Positions 1 through 9,259 of a stretch of 64,000 nucleotides of DNA are shown one piece after another. Numbering within the stretch: position 1 is the first letter of the stretch; each line of letters begins with the position of its first letter. The DNA comes from Candidatus Poribacteria bacterium (GTDB lineage Bacteria; Poribacteria; WGA-4E; PCPOR2b): contig JAJECO010000062.1 of assembly GCA_022822005.1 (NCBI GenBank), positions 164,057 to 228,056 on the forward strand, in the 5' to 3' direction. A program made the position numbers and the translations under genes. The notes beneath the pieces are model-generated. The model saw only the letters and a list, made by a program, of their open reading frames with translations. It did no database searches and was not told where the DNA came from.

Positions 1-648
1 GATGCACAGATCGTGCACCGTTTTATCCGCGATGGCGGTATCGGGACACCTCGCTTTGCCCGCGCTTGGTCGTTTGCGCCCAGCGTACCGATCCGCGGAC
101 CCCACTACAAAGCGGGGTCGGGTGGCGGCTCACTCGCCAGAACAGGGGTTCACACGATGGATCTGGCGATCTGGTTCCTCGGCAGCCCGCCCCTCATCTC
201 TGTGCATGGACGGGCGCTTTCACGTTTTGCCGACCTTCCCGCGCTGCCCCCCGAATTGGAATCCCTTCGCGGCGACTACGACGATCCAGATCTGGTCAGT
301 GGTTATGTCCAGTTCGCCGATGGGGTCACGCTGTCCGTCGAGAGTATGTGGATGGCACCGCCGCAGATTGGCGATCATGGTGTCGAGGTGTGGGGGACGC
401 ACGGTTACGCCTCGGTGACACCGTTACGATTGCTGACTTGGCAGGATGGAGATTATGTTGACGTGACCGAGCAGGTAGCACCGGGTATTGCGGATTCCTT
501 CCATGATGACTGGCACACACGGATACGACGCGAGGTCTTTCACTTTATCGATTGCGCTCTTGGCAGATCGACACCGCTTGTAACGCCGGAAGAGATGTGG
601 ACGGATCAGGCGATTGTGGAGGGGATCTACGCCAGCGTGAACGCCTAG
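1..648 (+). CDS. Gfo/Idh/MocA family oxidoreductase, C-terminal part (cut by window edge)
   Basis: The frame is open from base 1, so the NAD(P)-binding Rossmann half lies outside the window. What remains is the C-terminal alpha/beta substrate domain of the Gfo/Idh/MocA family, with the family-typical GVHTMDLAIWFLG helix, in which His and Asp sit near the active site. It ends in a helix following a T-P-E-E-M-W segment. Substrate cannot be told; relatives oxidise sugars or inositols. The stop codon overlaps by 4 nt the end of the convergent peroxiredoxin gene. The family call is firm; the substrate is unknown. Confidence 0.85.
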   Translation, partial: DAQIVHRFIRDGGIGTPRFARAWSFAPSVPIRGPHYKAGSGGGSLARTGVHTMDLAIWFLGSPPLISVHGRALSRFADLPALPPELESLRGDYDDPDLVSGYVQFADGVTLSVESMWMAPPQIGDHGVEVWGTHGYASVTPLRLLTWQDGDYVDVTEQVAPGIADSFHDDWHTRIRREVFHFIDCALGRSTPLVTPEEMWTDQAIVEGIYASVNA

Positions 649-1205
649 AGAAACGCCTTCTCCCTCGCTTCCGCCGAGACATCCCACGCACGATCATATT
701 CATAATCGTCCCGACGCGCCAACAGTGCTCGCAAATCGTGCCGCAGCTCCTCTACTGTGGGTCTTCCGACATACCACCAACCGTTGTAAATCTTGTAAAT
801 TTTGCGATCGCCGTCGAGGACAAAAGTATAGGGTATAGGGATCGGCGAATGGACGGGATCTGTGTTGTCTACGATGTCGAGCTCATTGATTAACGCCCGG
901 TCAAGGTCAACCAAGAAGGGCCATGTCGCACCGATACGCTCGCGCAGTGCCCTCGTTGTTTCCTGATCATCAACTGAGACCGCGATTAGCCTACAGTAGT
1001 TGACCTCCAATTCGGGTTGCAGGTCTTTTGCGTAATTCTCCAACTGGAGAACATCCTTCGGTCAGTATGCTCCCCGCCAAAAGACGAGGATCGTGGGCCA
1101 TCCACGCATCAAATCCTCCAGCGTTCTGATTATGCCGTCTTGGTCGGGACGTTCAAAGTTTGGGATTTTGTTACCGGATATCATCAAATCTTCGCGGATT
1201 TTCAT
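645..1205 (-). CDS. Peroxiredoxin-like (AhpC/TSA) selenoprotein with in-frame UGA
   Basis: A single thioredoxin-fold protein of 186 residues if the TGA at 1064-1062 is read as selenocysteine (Sec48). The frame is otherwise continuous on both sides: FWRGAY, then UGA, then PKDVLQLENYA. In AhpC/TSA-like proteins the peroxidatic Cys sits exactly there, after an FxRGxW/Y segment. The usual second Cys of CPxC is Lys here, so it would act as a 1-Cys type or use Cys70. The ATG at 1205 was chosen because GGAGGG lies 4 nt upstream. A 6-bp hairpin follows the UGA at the spacing of bacterial SECIS elements. It would reduce peroxides in the cytoplasm; no signal peptide is seen. The alternative is a nonsense mutation, but strong conservation on both sides argues against it. 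Confidence 0.8.
1036..1051 (-). promoter_or_regulatory. SECIS-like hairpin downstream of UGA (peroxiredoxin)
   Basis: On the minus strand a perfect 6-bp stem, TTCTCC/GGAGAA, closes a four-base loop AGTT. It begins 10 nt after the UGA codon, placing the loop about 17-20 nt downstream. Bacterial SECIS hairpins for SelB sit inside the reading frame right after the UGA with this spacing and a G-U-containing apical loop. The structure was read by eye and not folded computationally. Confidence 0.6.
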
Positions 1206-1370
1206 CTTACCCTCCAGTTTCATGAGACCACATGAAACCTTATCAGGATTCAAGGATCAACAAGATTAAAAGAAAAAAGGAACGCAAGGACGCTATGATG
1301 CCCTGACGCAGAGAAAAAAGAAAAACCTTTGCGCCTTTGCGTCATTGCGTTAAAATATTATTTTCACGTT

Positions 1371-2537
1371 TCACGAGGCTTGTACCTCTTCCCAACGCTC
1401 CGTTTTCCATGAGCGCTCAATCGCCCCCAACACCTTAGCCACCGCTAATGCCTCACGAAAAGTAGGTTCACCCGGACCTCCATCTCGAATGGATTGCAAA
1501 AATTGATAGGATTCAATCATTTTCAAATCTTCGTAGCCTAAGCCGACACCAGGACCGGGATTGAAATGTGCATGAAACGGGTGTTCAGGTCCGCTCATGA
1601 TACGGGTGTAACCGTTAGGTCCGGCATCGTTGTCGGACAGCAATAGATGGAGTTCATTCATCCGCTCGAAGTCCCATTTTATAGCGCCGCGTGTGCCGTG
1701 GACTTCAAACGCCATCTCACACTGGGGTCCATTTATGACACGACACCCCTCCAGTGTCCCGTGTGCCCCATTTGAAAACCGTACCAGCGCACCGACATAA
1801 TCTTCGTTGGTAACTTTGCCTGTTGGACCATCTGTGCGAACAGAAAAATGCGTACCTTCGCCGGGGGTGGCAAGCGGACGTTCTGAGACGAAAGTCTCGC
1901 GGTTGCCCACCAAACGCTTAATCGGACCGGCAATTAGCTGTGCCATATCAACGACATGCGACATCAGATCGCCCAAGGTTCCCAACCCTGCCACCTCGCG
2001 CTGAAAACGCCACGACAGCACAGCGTGAGGATTGCTGGCGTAACCCGCAAAGAAACGTCCACGATAGTGGGTGAGATCGCCGAGGTGACCTTCCTCAATG
2101 AGTTGGCGTGTGTGCTGCACAAGCGGTGCCCACCGGTAATTATAACCCACGCGGGTTAAAACCCCTGCTCGTCGAGCGGCATCTTCGATGGCGGCGGTCT
2201 CTTGTGGATTCCGACCGACGGGCTTCTCACAGAAGATATGCTTGCCAGCCTCGGCAGCCGCCATCGCAATTTCGAGGTGCATACTGTTTGGCGCGGTGAT
2301 GTTGACGAGTTCTACCTCTGGATCGGCAATCACCTGTCTCCAATCCGTGGCGCACCGTTCAAAGCCCAAAAACGCCTGTGCTTCACGGGCGCGGGCTTCC
2401 ACCGCATCGGCGCAGATAACCAAGCGCGGTTGAACCCCACAGTCCTGAAAACGGATGGGAATCTGTCGGTAGGAACGGCTGTGCACAGTCCCCATCCACC
2501 CCATACCGATGACACCGATGCCTATCGTTCGCGTCAT
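1371..2537 (-). CDS. Gfo/Idh/MocA family NAD(P)-dependent oxidoreductase
   Basis: A full-length member of the family at 388 residues. The N-terminal Rossmann fold carries the nucleotide motif GMGWMG at residues 11-16, and the signature EKP at 104-106 holds the conserved catalytic-site Lys. The C-terminal alpha/beta domain contains the G-D-L-x-S-H-V-V-D-M helix. Enzymes of this family oxidise or reduce sugars, inositols and related polyols; the substrate cannot be deduced. It follows the beta-propeller gene by 28 nt on the same strand, and the enolase-family gene lies further upstream, so a sugar-acid catabolic unit is likely. Confidence 0.9.
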   Translation of the reverse strand: MTRTIGIGVIGMGWMGTVHSRSYRQIPIRFQDCGVQPRLVICADAVEARAREAQAFLGFERCATDWRQVIADPEVELVNITAPNSMHLEIAMAAAEAGKHIFCEKPVGRNPQETAAIEDAARRAGVLTRVGYNYRWAPLVQHTRQLIEEGHLGDLTHYRGRFFAGYASNPHAVLSWRFQREVAGLGTLGDLMSHVVDMAQLIAGPIKRLVGNRETFVSERPLATPGEGTHFSVRTDGPTGKVTNEDYVGALVRFSNGAHGTLEGCRVINGPQCEMAFEVHGTRGAIKWDFERMNELHLLLSDNDAGPNGYTRIMSGPEHPFHAHFNPGPGVGLGYEDLKMIESYQFLQSIRDGGPGEPTFREALAVAKVLGAIERSWKTERWEEVQAS

Positions 2538-2565
2538 AATTGGCCTCAGAATTTAGGGGTTTCCG

Positions 2566-3189
2566 TTAAGTGCGTTCCAGCGCGATTTTGCATATTGTCT
2601 TCTCCGCGTCATCACCGTACCAGAGATTCGCGCCATCCCACGTCAAGCCGTGCGGCTCACCGGGACACTCGAAGGAATCCAAAACCTCCCCGGATTGAGG
2701 GTCAATTTGGGAGATGATGTGCGTGTCGGTGTCCGCACTCCACAACGTGTTTCCATCCCAAGCGATTCCGTGTGGCCGTGTGCCGGGTGATGGGAATTCT
2801 GCCAATATCTCCCCAGTTTCAGGAGAGACCTTATAGTGCCGATCTGATTGCACATCGGCGCTCCACAGCGATTCGCCGTCCCAAGCGAGACCGTGCGGAC
2901 TTGGGCCCGGTGGAGGAAACGAGGTGACAACCTGCAAATCCGACACGGTTAATTTGTACAGGATCTTTTCACCGATGTCAGAATACCAAAAATGGGTGCC
3001 ATCACATTCGAGTCCACTGGAACCCGCCGTGGGAGGATTTACGGTAAGGATAACCTCGCCGGTTTGGGGGTTAATTTTGTGTAATGTCCCACCCCCCTCT
3101 ACACTCCAGATAGCTGCGTCTTGCCAAGCAAGTCCGTTGGTACCAGGTCCCGGACAATTAAAGCTGGTTGCGATTGATGCTTTTAACAT
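2566..3189 (-). CDS. NHL/Vgb-like beta-propeller repeat protein
   Basis: A 207-residue protein made of about four to five repeats of roughly 45 residues. Each contains a G-L-A-W-D-G-x-x-L-W-S-A-D core followed by a K-I-x-P-x-T-G-E strand, as in YncE/Vgb/SMP-30-like propellers. AAGGAG lies just before the ATG at 3189. No signal peptide is seen, so it is probably cytoplasmic or a partner of the neighbouring enzymes. Five blades is short for a closed propeller, so it may form an open or multimeric one. It lies 28 nt upstream of the oxidoreductase gene. The exact role is unknown. Confidence 0.75.
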   Translation of the reverse strand: MLKASIATSFNCPGPGTNGLAWQDAAIWSVEGGGTLHKINPQTGEVILTVNPPTAGSSGLECDGTHFWYSDIGEKILYKLTVSDLQVVTSFPPPGPSPHGLAWDGESLWSADVQSDRHYKVSPETGEILAEFPSPGTRPHGIAWDGNTLWSADTDTHIISQIDPQSGEVLDSFECPGEPHGLTWDGANLWYGDDAEKTICKIALERT

Positions 3190-3243
3190 TGTTAATCTCC
3201 TTTCTATGGTTGGGTGGACTGAATTTGACCCTCAATCCTGATT

Positions 3244-3415
3244 TATAGTGGACCTTAGAATTAATGAGACACCCCAAACCGGTGCGGTTGGAAACCGCAC
3301 CTACCACCGGGTTGGATCGAATGCTGTGCGATTGGAAAACGAAACTACCGGTCCCGATAAATCGGAATCGAAACCGGGGGGCGAAAGTGTCTATCTATTT
3401 TTAGAATTCACCATA
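3244..3415. mobile_element. MITE-like element, family A, copy 1
   Basis: A 172-bp non-coding element with imperfect terminal inverted repeats. The left end reads TATAGTGGACCTTAGAAT, and the right end read inward from the other strand is TATGGTGAATTCTAAAA. A second copy with the same ends lies at 26096-26222. Both ends start with TA, which would suit a TA target site as used by IS630/Tc1-mariner transposases (inference). No transposase is encoded. The interior holds a 'ccgataaatcgg' palindrome shared with other repeats in the window. Confidence 0.7.
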
Positions 3416-3423
3416 GTTGCGAA

Positions 3424-4641
3424 TTACGGTCGTACTACTGATCCATCCGCTTTCCGATCTTCAGCGGCGTAATTGGGTACTTTCGCTCGTTCCGCGTCCA
3501 GCATTTGCGCTGCCCTCGTCTCGTCGATGTCGATCCCCAACCCCGGCTGGTCGTTGGCGTAGAGGTATCCGCCCTCAAGAATCGTGTGACCGGGAAAGAT
3601 GTCAAGTTCCTCTTGGCTGAAGTGATTCTCTTCCTGAATACCGAAACTCCAGCTCGCCAAGTCCAAGTGCATTGCCGCTACTTGGTTGACGGGATCGTTG
3701 TCTCCGCCTTCTTGCCATGCGGTATTGACACCGAACCATTCGCAGAGCGTAGCGATTTTCCGGCACGAGGTAATGCCGCCGCCCTTCGATACCCGGACAC
3801 GAACGAAGTCAATAAGCCGCTCAGTGATAAGCGGCGTCCACTCGTGAGGATTGATGAATAGCTCACCCATCGCCTGCGGGGTGGTGCACTGCTGCCGAAT
3901 CAGGCGAAACCAATCAATCTGCTCAGGCGAGAGGACATCCTCCAGAAAAAAGAGGCGGTAAGGTTCGAGCAGTTTCGACAACGTCACTGCACACTGTGGT
4001 CGGAGATGCTCATGGACATCGTGCGTGAGTTTTGGTCCGAATCCTAACTTAGATCGTAGATATTCAAACATTTTTGGGATGCTCTCAATGTACGCCTCAT
4101 CATCGAAGGCAGGTGCGTTGGACCAAGGGTTCTTCGGCTGCCCCGCTTTATCGGCCTCAATAAATCCACCGCCACCGTACCCACCCAGCTGACACCGAAT
4201 AACCGAATAGCCTTCTTCCATGTAGCGACGGATGTCGTCTTCAAGCTCGACGAAGTCACCTCCGCCAGCGTGGGCGTAGCACGGCACGGCAGAACGACAG
4301 GGTCCACCGAGCAGTTGGTAGACCGGCATCCCTGCCTCTTTCCCTTTGATATCCCAAAGCGCCATATCAATACCGCCCAGCGCGGTGTTCGAAATTGCCC
4401 CATTCCGCCAGTAACCACTGGTAAGGGTGGACTGCCAGATGTCCTCAATATGGCCCACCTCTCGACCAATGAGGCGAGGAGCGATGCACTCCTCAATCGC
4501 CGTAACAACTGTTTGTGCATGGTAGTGGTCGCTGGCAGAGCCGATACCGTAGAGTCCCGGCTGGTCGGTAGTAATTTTTACAATAACCCAAGTTCCGTTT
4601 ACCCGTGTACGAATACATCGAATTTCTTTAATTTTTGCCAT
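3424..4641 (-). CDS. Mandelate racemase/enolase-superfamily sugar-acid dehydratase (ManD/RspA-like)
   Basis: A 405-residue protein that aligns along its whole length with the D-mannonate dehydratase/RspA branch of the enolase superfamily. Signatures include G-Y-W-R-N-G-A-I-S-N-T-A-L-G-G-I-D (residues 76-92), HDVHE at 207-211 giving Mg ligand Asp208, LED near 233-235 and GE at 259-260. The branch normally has a WHGPGD motif with a catalytic His; here residues 309-314 read WQEGGD, so His is replaced by Gln310. It may therefore act on another acid sugar or have lost dehydratase activity. A good promoter lies upstream, and a propeller protein and an oxidoreductase follow on the same strand after a MITE. 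Confidence 0.85.
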   Translation of the reverse strand: MAKIKEIRCIRTRVNGTWVIVKITTDQPGLYGIGSASDHYHAQTVVTAIEECIAPRLIGREVGHIEDIWQSTLTSGYWRNGAISNTALGGIDMALWDIKGKEAGMPVYQLLGGPCRSAVPCYAHAGGGDFVELEDDIRRYMEEGYSVIRCQLGGYGGGGFIEADKAGQPKNPWSNAPAFDDEAYIESIPKMFEYLRSKLGFGPKLTHDVHEHLRPQCAVTLSKLLEPYRLFFLEDVLSPEQIDWFRLIRQQCTTPQAMGELFINPHEWTPLITERLIDFVRVRVSKGGGITSCRKIATLCEWFGVNTAWQEGGDNDPVNQVAAMHLDLASWSFGIQEENHFSQEELDIFPGHTILEGGYLYANDQPGLGIDIDETRAAQMLDAERAKVPNYAAEDRKADGSVVRP

Positions 4642-4760
4642 AGTATGTTTCCCTTTTTTGTCGTATTCATCGCCTTTTCAACAATAGATTATGATACCTT
4701 ATAGCAACATGCTGCTTACCGACATACAGAACTATAAATTCAACCATTACAATTTTCTCT

Positions 4761-4789
4761 AACATACTCCACTTGGAGTCCGTTGTCAA
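4761..4789 (-). promoter_or_regulatory. Sigma-70-type promoter for enolase-family gene
   Basis: Read on the minus strand, a perfect TTGACA is followed after 17 nt by TATGTT (4 of 6 to TATAAT). Transcription would start near 4754, leaving a leader of about 113 nt before the ATG at 4641. Confidence 0.5.
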
Positions 4790-4834
4790 CAAGAAATTAC
4801 TCTTATGCTTACAAAACCGTCCCGCATTTTTTTC

Positions 4835-4863
4835 TTGATTATTTTCTTAGAATCGCCTATCAT
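4835..4863 (+). promoter_or_regulatory. Sigma-70-type promoter for doxX
   Basis: TTGATT, a 17-nt spacer and TATCAT (5 of 6) lie about 80 nt before the doxX start. The same -10 variant TATCAT recurs before the yqeY and uracil-DNA glycosylase genes in this window. Confidence 0.4.
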
Positions 4864-4950
4864 TTCCTTGTTTTCGCCCCTGTTTTCACGAGGGTAAGTT
4901 TGAGCAGACCTAAAGATCCAACAATCAAGAGTGAAAGGAGACACAAGTAA

Positions 4951-5382
4951 ATGGTCTTAACATTTTTGGATAAACATCGAGACATCGGTTTATTAATCCT
5001 GCGGATCGGATTTGGATGTCTGTTCCTCTTTCATGGGCTTCCGAAACTGTTTGGCGGTCCCGAGAAATGGGAAAGGCTTGGCGGAGCAATGGCGACCTTC
5101 GGCATTACGTTCCTACCGGCGTTTTGGGGATTCATGGCTGCGATTTCGGAGGCTTTGGGGGGCATTTGTCTCATCCTCGGTCTATTTATTAGACCCGCCT
5201 GTATTCTTTTGACAATCACGATGTTGGTCGCTGCTCTGAGCCATCTGGGTCGGGGAGAGGGCTTGGGAGGTGCTGCGCATGCGCTCAAAGCCGGCATCGT
5301 TTTTCTAAGCTTGATTCTGATTGGACCCGGTAAGTACAGTCTTGATGAAAAACTCAGCGCGGATCGCGGCGATGACGCATAA
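4951..5382 (+). CDS. DoxX family membrane protein
   Basis: A 143-residue protein with four predicted hydrophobic segments (about residues 10-30, 48-72, 77-100 and 110-130). It shows the DoxX hallmark R-I-G-F-G-x-L-F-L-F-H-G-L-P-K-L-F-G-G near the N-terminus. It sits in the inner membrane. DoxX proteins are linked to redox and oxidative-stress complexes, but their chemistry is poorly defined. The ATG is preceded by AAAGGAG about 10 nt upstream. A dnaJ-like gene follows after 27 nt and may be co-transcribed. Confidence 0.88.
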   Translation: MVLTFLDKHRDIGLLILRIGFGCLFLFHGLPKLFGGPEKWERLGGAMATFGITFLPAFWGFMAAISEALGGICLILGLFIRPACILLTITMLVAALSHLGRGEGLGGAAHALKAGIVFLSLILIGPGKYSLDEKLSADRGDDA

Positions 5383-5409
5383 TACTGTTTGACGTGCAGG
5401 AAAAGTTAG

Positions 5410-6276
<867 letters not shown>

Positions 6277-6355
6277 CCCGATAACTGGTGAGTGGTAGTG
6301 CTGTGCAAGGTGTGCGCGTGCTGCTCATTACACATCATCATAAATAGGCGATTAA

Positions 6356-6820
6356 ATGAACCCAGAGAAAACCTTAGTTTTGATTAAACCGGATGGCGTT
6401 CAACGCGGATTGATTGGTGAAATTATCAACCGCTTTGAGCGCAAGGGCCTCAAACTGGTAGGACTTAAATTACTCAAACTCCCAAAAGACCGAGCGGATC
6501 AACTCTACGCACCGCATCAAGGGAAGTTTTTTTACGATTACCTCATCCAATTTATGACATCAACACCGATCGTGGCGATTGCCCTTGAAGGACGAGATGC
6601 TATCGAACTTGTGCGCCTAGTGAACGGGGCAACAAGACCAACCGAGTCTCAACCCGGCAGCATTCGCGGAGATTTCTCGATTGACATCACTCACAACGTT
6701 GTTCACGCCTCAGACTCCCCTGAGAATGCGGAACGTGAACTAAATATTCTGTTCGATCCGAGTGAACTTGTTGACTACCCACGAACTGATGACGCGATTC
6801 TTTACAGTCCCGAACTGTAG
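6356..6820 (+). CDS. ndk: Nucleoside diphosphate kinase
   Basis: A 154-residue enzyme that transfers the terminal phosphate between nucleoside triphosphates and diphosphates through a phospho-histidine. The phosphorylated His is His117 in NVVHASDSPENAE. The N-terminal TLVLIKPDGVQRGLIGEI segment carries the conserved Lys11, and the G-x-T-x-P-x-x-S-x-P-G-S-I-R-G-D-F nucleotide site is complete. It is slightly longer than the usual 140 residues, owing to a C-terminal tail and two extra residues (P-T) in A-T-R-P-T-E-S. It lies alone between dnaJ and a membrane protein gene. Confidence 0.97.
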   Translation: MNPEKTLVLIKPDGVQRGLIGEIINRFERKGLKLVGLKLLKLPKDRADQLYAPHQGKFFYDYLIQFMTSTPIVAIALEGRDAIELVRLVNGATRPTESQPGSIRGDFSIDITHNVVHASDSPENAERELNILFDPSELVDYPRTDDAILYSPEL

Positions 6821-6877
6821 CAGGCTGAATAATAAATCGGATTGAGTGTAACGAGGCACCATCGCAGAGGGCAAATC

Positions 6878-7894
6878 GTGGCTCAAAACAGCGACCTACT
6901 TTTTAGCACCGAGGATTGGGTTGAAATCTACCGCACGACAGACGAGTGGGAATCGAACCTGATTCAGACAATGCTCGGCAACGAACAGATTCGGTGTCGC
7001 CCTGATTACACACGGAACGCAGATAGACAACGTCAGATTACCCTTTCCGTTCATCCTGACGACCGAATCGAAGCCTTAGAGATCGTTAGCCGAACCGGTT
7101 TGGCAATAACGAATGAGGAATATGAAAATCAGTATGTGGATGATGAAAGCAATTCCCGTTTGAAACGTGCTGACGAGACCTCGGGCAGTGACATTCCACA
7201 ACCGACGCCAGCAGATGGAACAGCGACTATAATTGCGGATCGCGAGGAGATCGGCAAGATCGCCCATTACGTCGGGCGGGGATATGAATTGCAAGTCGGA
7301 CCGACACCGTACTATATGGTTGAAGAAGATCGCTGGGAAGAATTTATCGATTTTAGTGCCCAGCGCCAAGAGTTCTCGATCCTCATCAGGCATGAGTATC
7401 CGGACCTTTCCCTATGGCTCAAGCAGGAGAGTCTGTTGCCGGAGTTTATCCGTTTAGTCGAATCCACGTATCGTGATGTGCCGCCAACCCGCCCGGAAAA
7501 CCGTCAACAAACGACGCCGACACCTGACAACGCCAACGCACCGGAAGCTCAAATTAACCGTCTTGCCAAGTTTGGTCTATGGGTATCGCTGGTTTCCCTT
7601 CTCGGTGTGATCCTCCAACTACCGTGGTATGCAAGTGCGGCCCTCGCTCTCCTTGCCGCTGTTGCCGGATGTATTGCAAAAGTTCAGATTGATCGCAGCA
7701 ATGGAACGCTCAAGGGAAATCTAATTGCTTTTTTAGCGATTATCATCGCTTGCATAGTAATCGTCATCGCTTGGCGACAACGTCAACCGAGCCTGCCAGA
7801 AACATCGGATTTACAGTCCGCCTCCCTGCTCCATCGATTAGACACCCGTTACAACGCACAACCGGGGAGTAAAATATGGATGCCTGCGTTATAG
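6878..7894 (+). CDS. Membrane protein with N-terminal DUF2007-like domain
   Basis: The GTG at 6878 was chosen because AGAGGG lies about 6 nt upstream; an upstream in-frame TTG at 6842 has no ribosome site. The 338-residue product begins with a DUF2007-like fold, recognised by V-E-I-Y-R-T-T-D-E-W-E-S-N-L-I-Q-T-M-L-G followed by a ferredoxin-like strand pattern. A linker and a second small acidic domain (about 100-200) come next, then two to three membrane segments around residues 230-305. The function is unknown. Its end overlaps the next gene by 19 nt, so the two are probably translated together. Confidence 0.65.
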   Translation: MAQNSDLLFSTEDWVEIYRTTDEWESNLIQTMLGNEQIRCRPDYTRNADRQRQITLSVHPDDRIEALEIVSRTGLAITNEEYENQYVDDESNSRLKRADETSGSDIPQPTPADGTATIIADREEIGKIAHYVGRGYELQVGPTPYYMVEEDRWEEFIDFSAQRQEFSILIRHEYPDLSLWLKQESLLPEFIRLVESTYRDVPPTRPENRQQTTPTPDNANAPEAQINRLAKFGLWVSLVSLLGVILQLPWYASAALALLAAVAGCIAKVQIDRSNGTLKGNLIAFLAIIIACIVIVIAWRQRQPSLPETSDLQSASLLHRLDTRYNAQPGSKIWMPAL

Positions 7895-8562
7895 TCTTTG
7901 TCAAAGATCCCGTTCCCGGTCAAGTTAAAACTCGCCTCATTCCTTACCTTTCACCAGAGCAGGCTGCGTCTCTATATCAGGCATTCTTGGTCGATTGGTG
8001 CAATGCTCTTTCCACAATCCCCACAGCTGACCGCGTAATTGCCTACACACCGCCCGAAAGTTTGGGGGCTCTCCAAGCATTGATAGGGGAAGATCCGGTT
8101 TATATTACCCAACAGGGTGCATCGCTTGGGGACCGCTTAACTGCGGCTGCACGTTGGGCGCACGATCAGGGATACGCCAGATTCTTATTCGTCGGATCGG
8201 ACAGTCCAACGCTGCCAACCCACTACGTCGAACACGCACTTGATCTGTTGGAATCACGCGATGTCGTTATTGGTCCCAGCGTGGACGGTGGTTATTACCT
8301 CATCGGCTTCTCAAAGGAGGGAGCATCTTCGTTGATTCCGACTATCTTTGAACAGGTCTCGTGGAGCACCGAGGTTGTCTTCCATCAAACACTTGGGAAA
8401 ATGCAGGCGACTCATGCGCGATTGGGGTTGTTACCGCCGTGGTATGATGTAGATACTCCCACCGGATTGCAGCTGCTACGGGATCACCTGCTTGGGATGG
8501 ATCTCGCAGGGGAAAACAGCCCCGCACCTCGAACATATAGCAAACTGGCAGAGTGGTTTTGA
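7876..8562 (+). CDS. TIGR04282/DUF2064 family glycosyltransferase-like protein
   Basis: A 228-residue GT-A fold protein of the DUF2064 family. The start VIVFVKDPVPGQVKTRL is the usual phosphosugar-nucleotide-like P-loop of the family; FVGSDSPTLP holds the metal-binding Asp; GPSVDGGYYLIGF and W-S-T-E-V-V follow in the standard order. Members are often paired with glycosyltransferases in lipid or hopanoid glycosylation, but the true donor is not established. It overlaps the preceding membrane protein gene by 19 nt, suggesting coupling. Confidence 0.88.
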   Translation: MDACVIVFVKDPVPGQVKTRLIPYLSPEQAASLYQAFLVDWCNALSTIPTADRVIAYTPPESLGALQALIGEDPVYITQQGASLGDRLTAAARWAHDQGYARFLFVGSDSPTLPTHYVEHALDLLESRDVVIGPSVDGGYYLIGFSKEGASSLIPTIFEQVSWSTEVVFHQTLGKMQATHARLGLLPPWYDVDTPTGLQLLRDHLLGMDLAGENSPAPRTYSKLAEWF

Positions 8563-8736
8563 ATCACTTGAACAACGAGGTTTTGATAGTAACTTTATGC
8601 CCTAACCATCGTTCTACATACTACGCTTAGCATTTTGGTGGGGTGGGTTGTAGAGATCAGAATTGATGATTTATGAAGGCTTAATTCAGACCGAACAAAC
8701 CCCGTTTTCGCGGGGGCTACAGCACTACTTTTCGGC

Positions 8737-8765
8737 TTGACGCCGGTTGGGGGATGGGGTATCAT
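8737..8765 (+). promoter_or_regulatory. Sigma-70-type promoter for yqeY-like gene
   Basis: TTGACG, a 17-nt spacer and TATCAT (both 5 of 6) sit in the 250-bp gap after the DUF2064 gene. Transcription would begin near 8772, about 40 nt before the ATG. A small 'ccccg...cgggg' hairpin lies just upstream. Confidence 0.55.
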
Positions 8766-8811
8766 TTCATCCGGCTTAACACAGGTCATATAAAAAACAG
8801 AGGATCTTTTG

Positions 8812-9255
8812 ATGGGACTCAAAGAGCAACTAAATGAAGATATGAAGCAGGCGATGCGGGCAAAAGACAAAAATCGTCTGTCTGCGGTTCGCATGGTGCG
8901 CGGTGCCGTCCGGGATAAGGAAATCAATAGCCAAGTTGAGTTGGATGATGACGGTGTTTTAGAGGTAATCGCCAGCCAGATTAAGAAACGGAAGGACGCA
9001 CTCGAACAGTTACGAAAGTCCAACCGCGATGACCTCGTTGAAGCCGAAATGGCACAGATTGATGTATTACAAGAATTTCTCCCCGCCCAACTTTCGGAGG
9101 AAGAGATTGAAGCCGCCGTCACAGGTGCGATTGAGGAGTTACGGGCAACATCAATGCGAGATATGGGCAAAGTTATGGGAAAACTCGTTCCACAGTTGAG
9201 AGGCAAAGCAGACAATTCGGTTATCAGCCAAATTGTCAAGCAGAAACTGGGTTAA
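8812..9255 (+). CDS. GatB/YqeY domain-containing protein
   Basis: A 147-residue stand-alone YqeY protein, helical throughout, related to the tRNA-binding tail of GatB. Marks are L-x-x-D-M-K-Q-A-M-R-A-K-D near the N-terminus, the Q-x-x-Y/F-L-P-x-Q-L-S-E-E-E-I segment (here EFLPAQLSEEEI) and the final D-M-G-K-V-M-G motif. It is thought to bind tRNA or to influence aminoacyl-tRNA amidation; its exact role is unsettled. AGAGGA precedes the ATG. The regulator gene begins 4 nt after its stop. Confidence 0.9.
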   Translation: MGLKEQLNEDMKQAMRAKDKNRLSAVRMVRGAVRDKEINSQVELDDDGVLEVIASQIKKRKDALEQLRKSNRDDLVEAEMAQIDVLQEFLPAQLSEEEIEAAVTGAIEELRATSMRDMGKVMGKLVPQLRGKADNSVISQIVKQKLG

Positions 9256-9259
9256 CACA

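Larger units (their letters stand above)
4642..4950. other. Divergent intergenic region with two promoters
   Basis: This 309-bp gap separates the leftward enolase-family gene from rightward doxX. I see no gene in it. It holds a minus-strand sigma-70-type promoter (4761-4789) and a plus-strand one (4835-4863), with AT-rich sequence between. No operator palindrome stands out. Confidence 0.6.

Noticed and set aside
8595..9239. A 214-codon open frame antisense to the yqeY-like gene
   Set aside because: Its translation is Ser- and Thr-rich with no recognisable family, and it mirrors the codon structure of a clear gene on the other strand.
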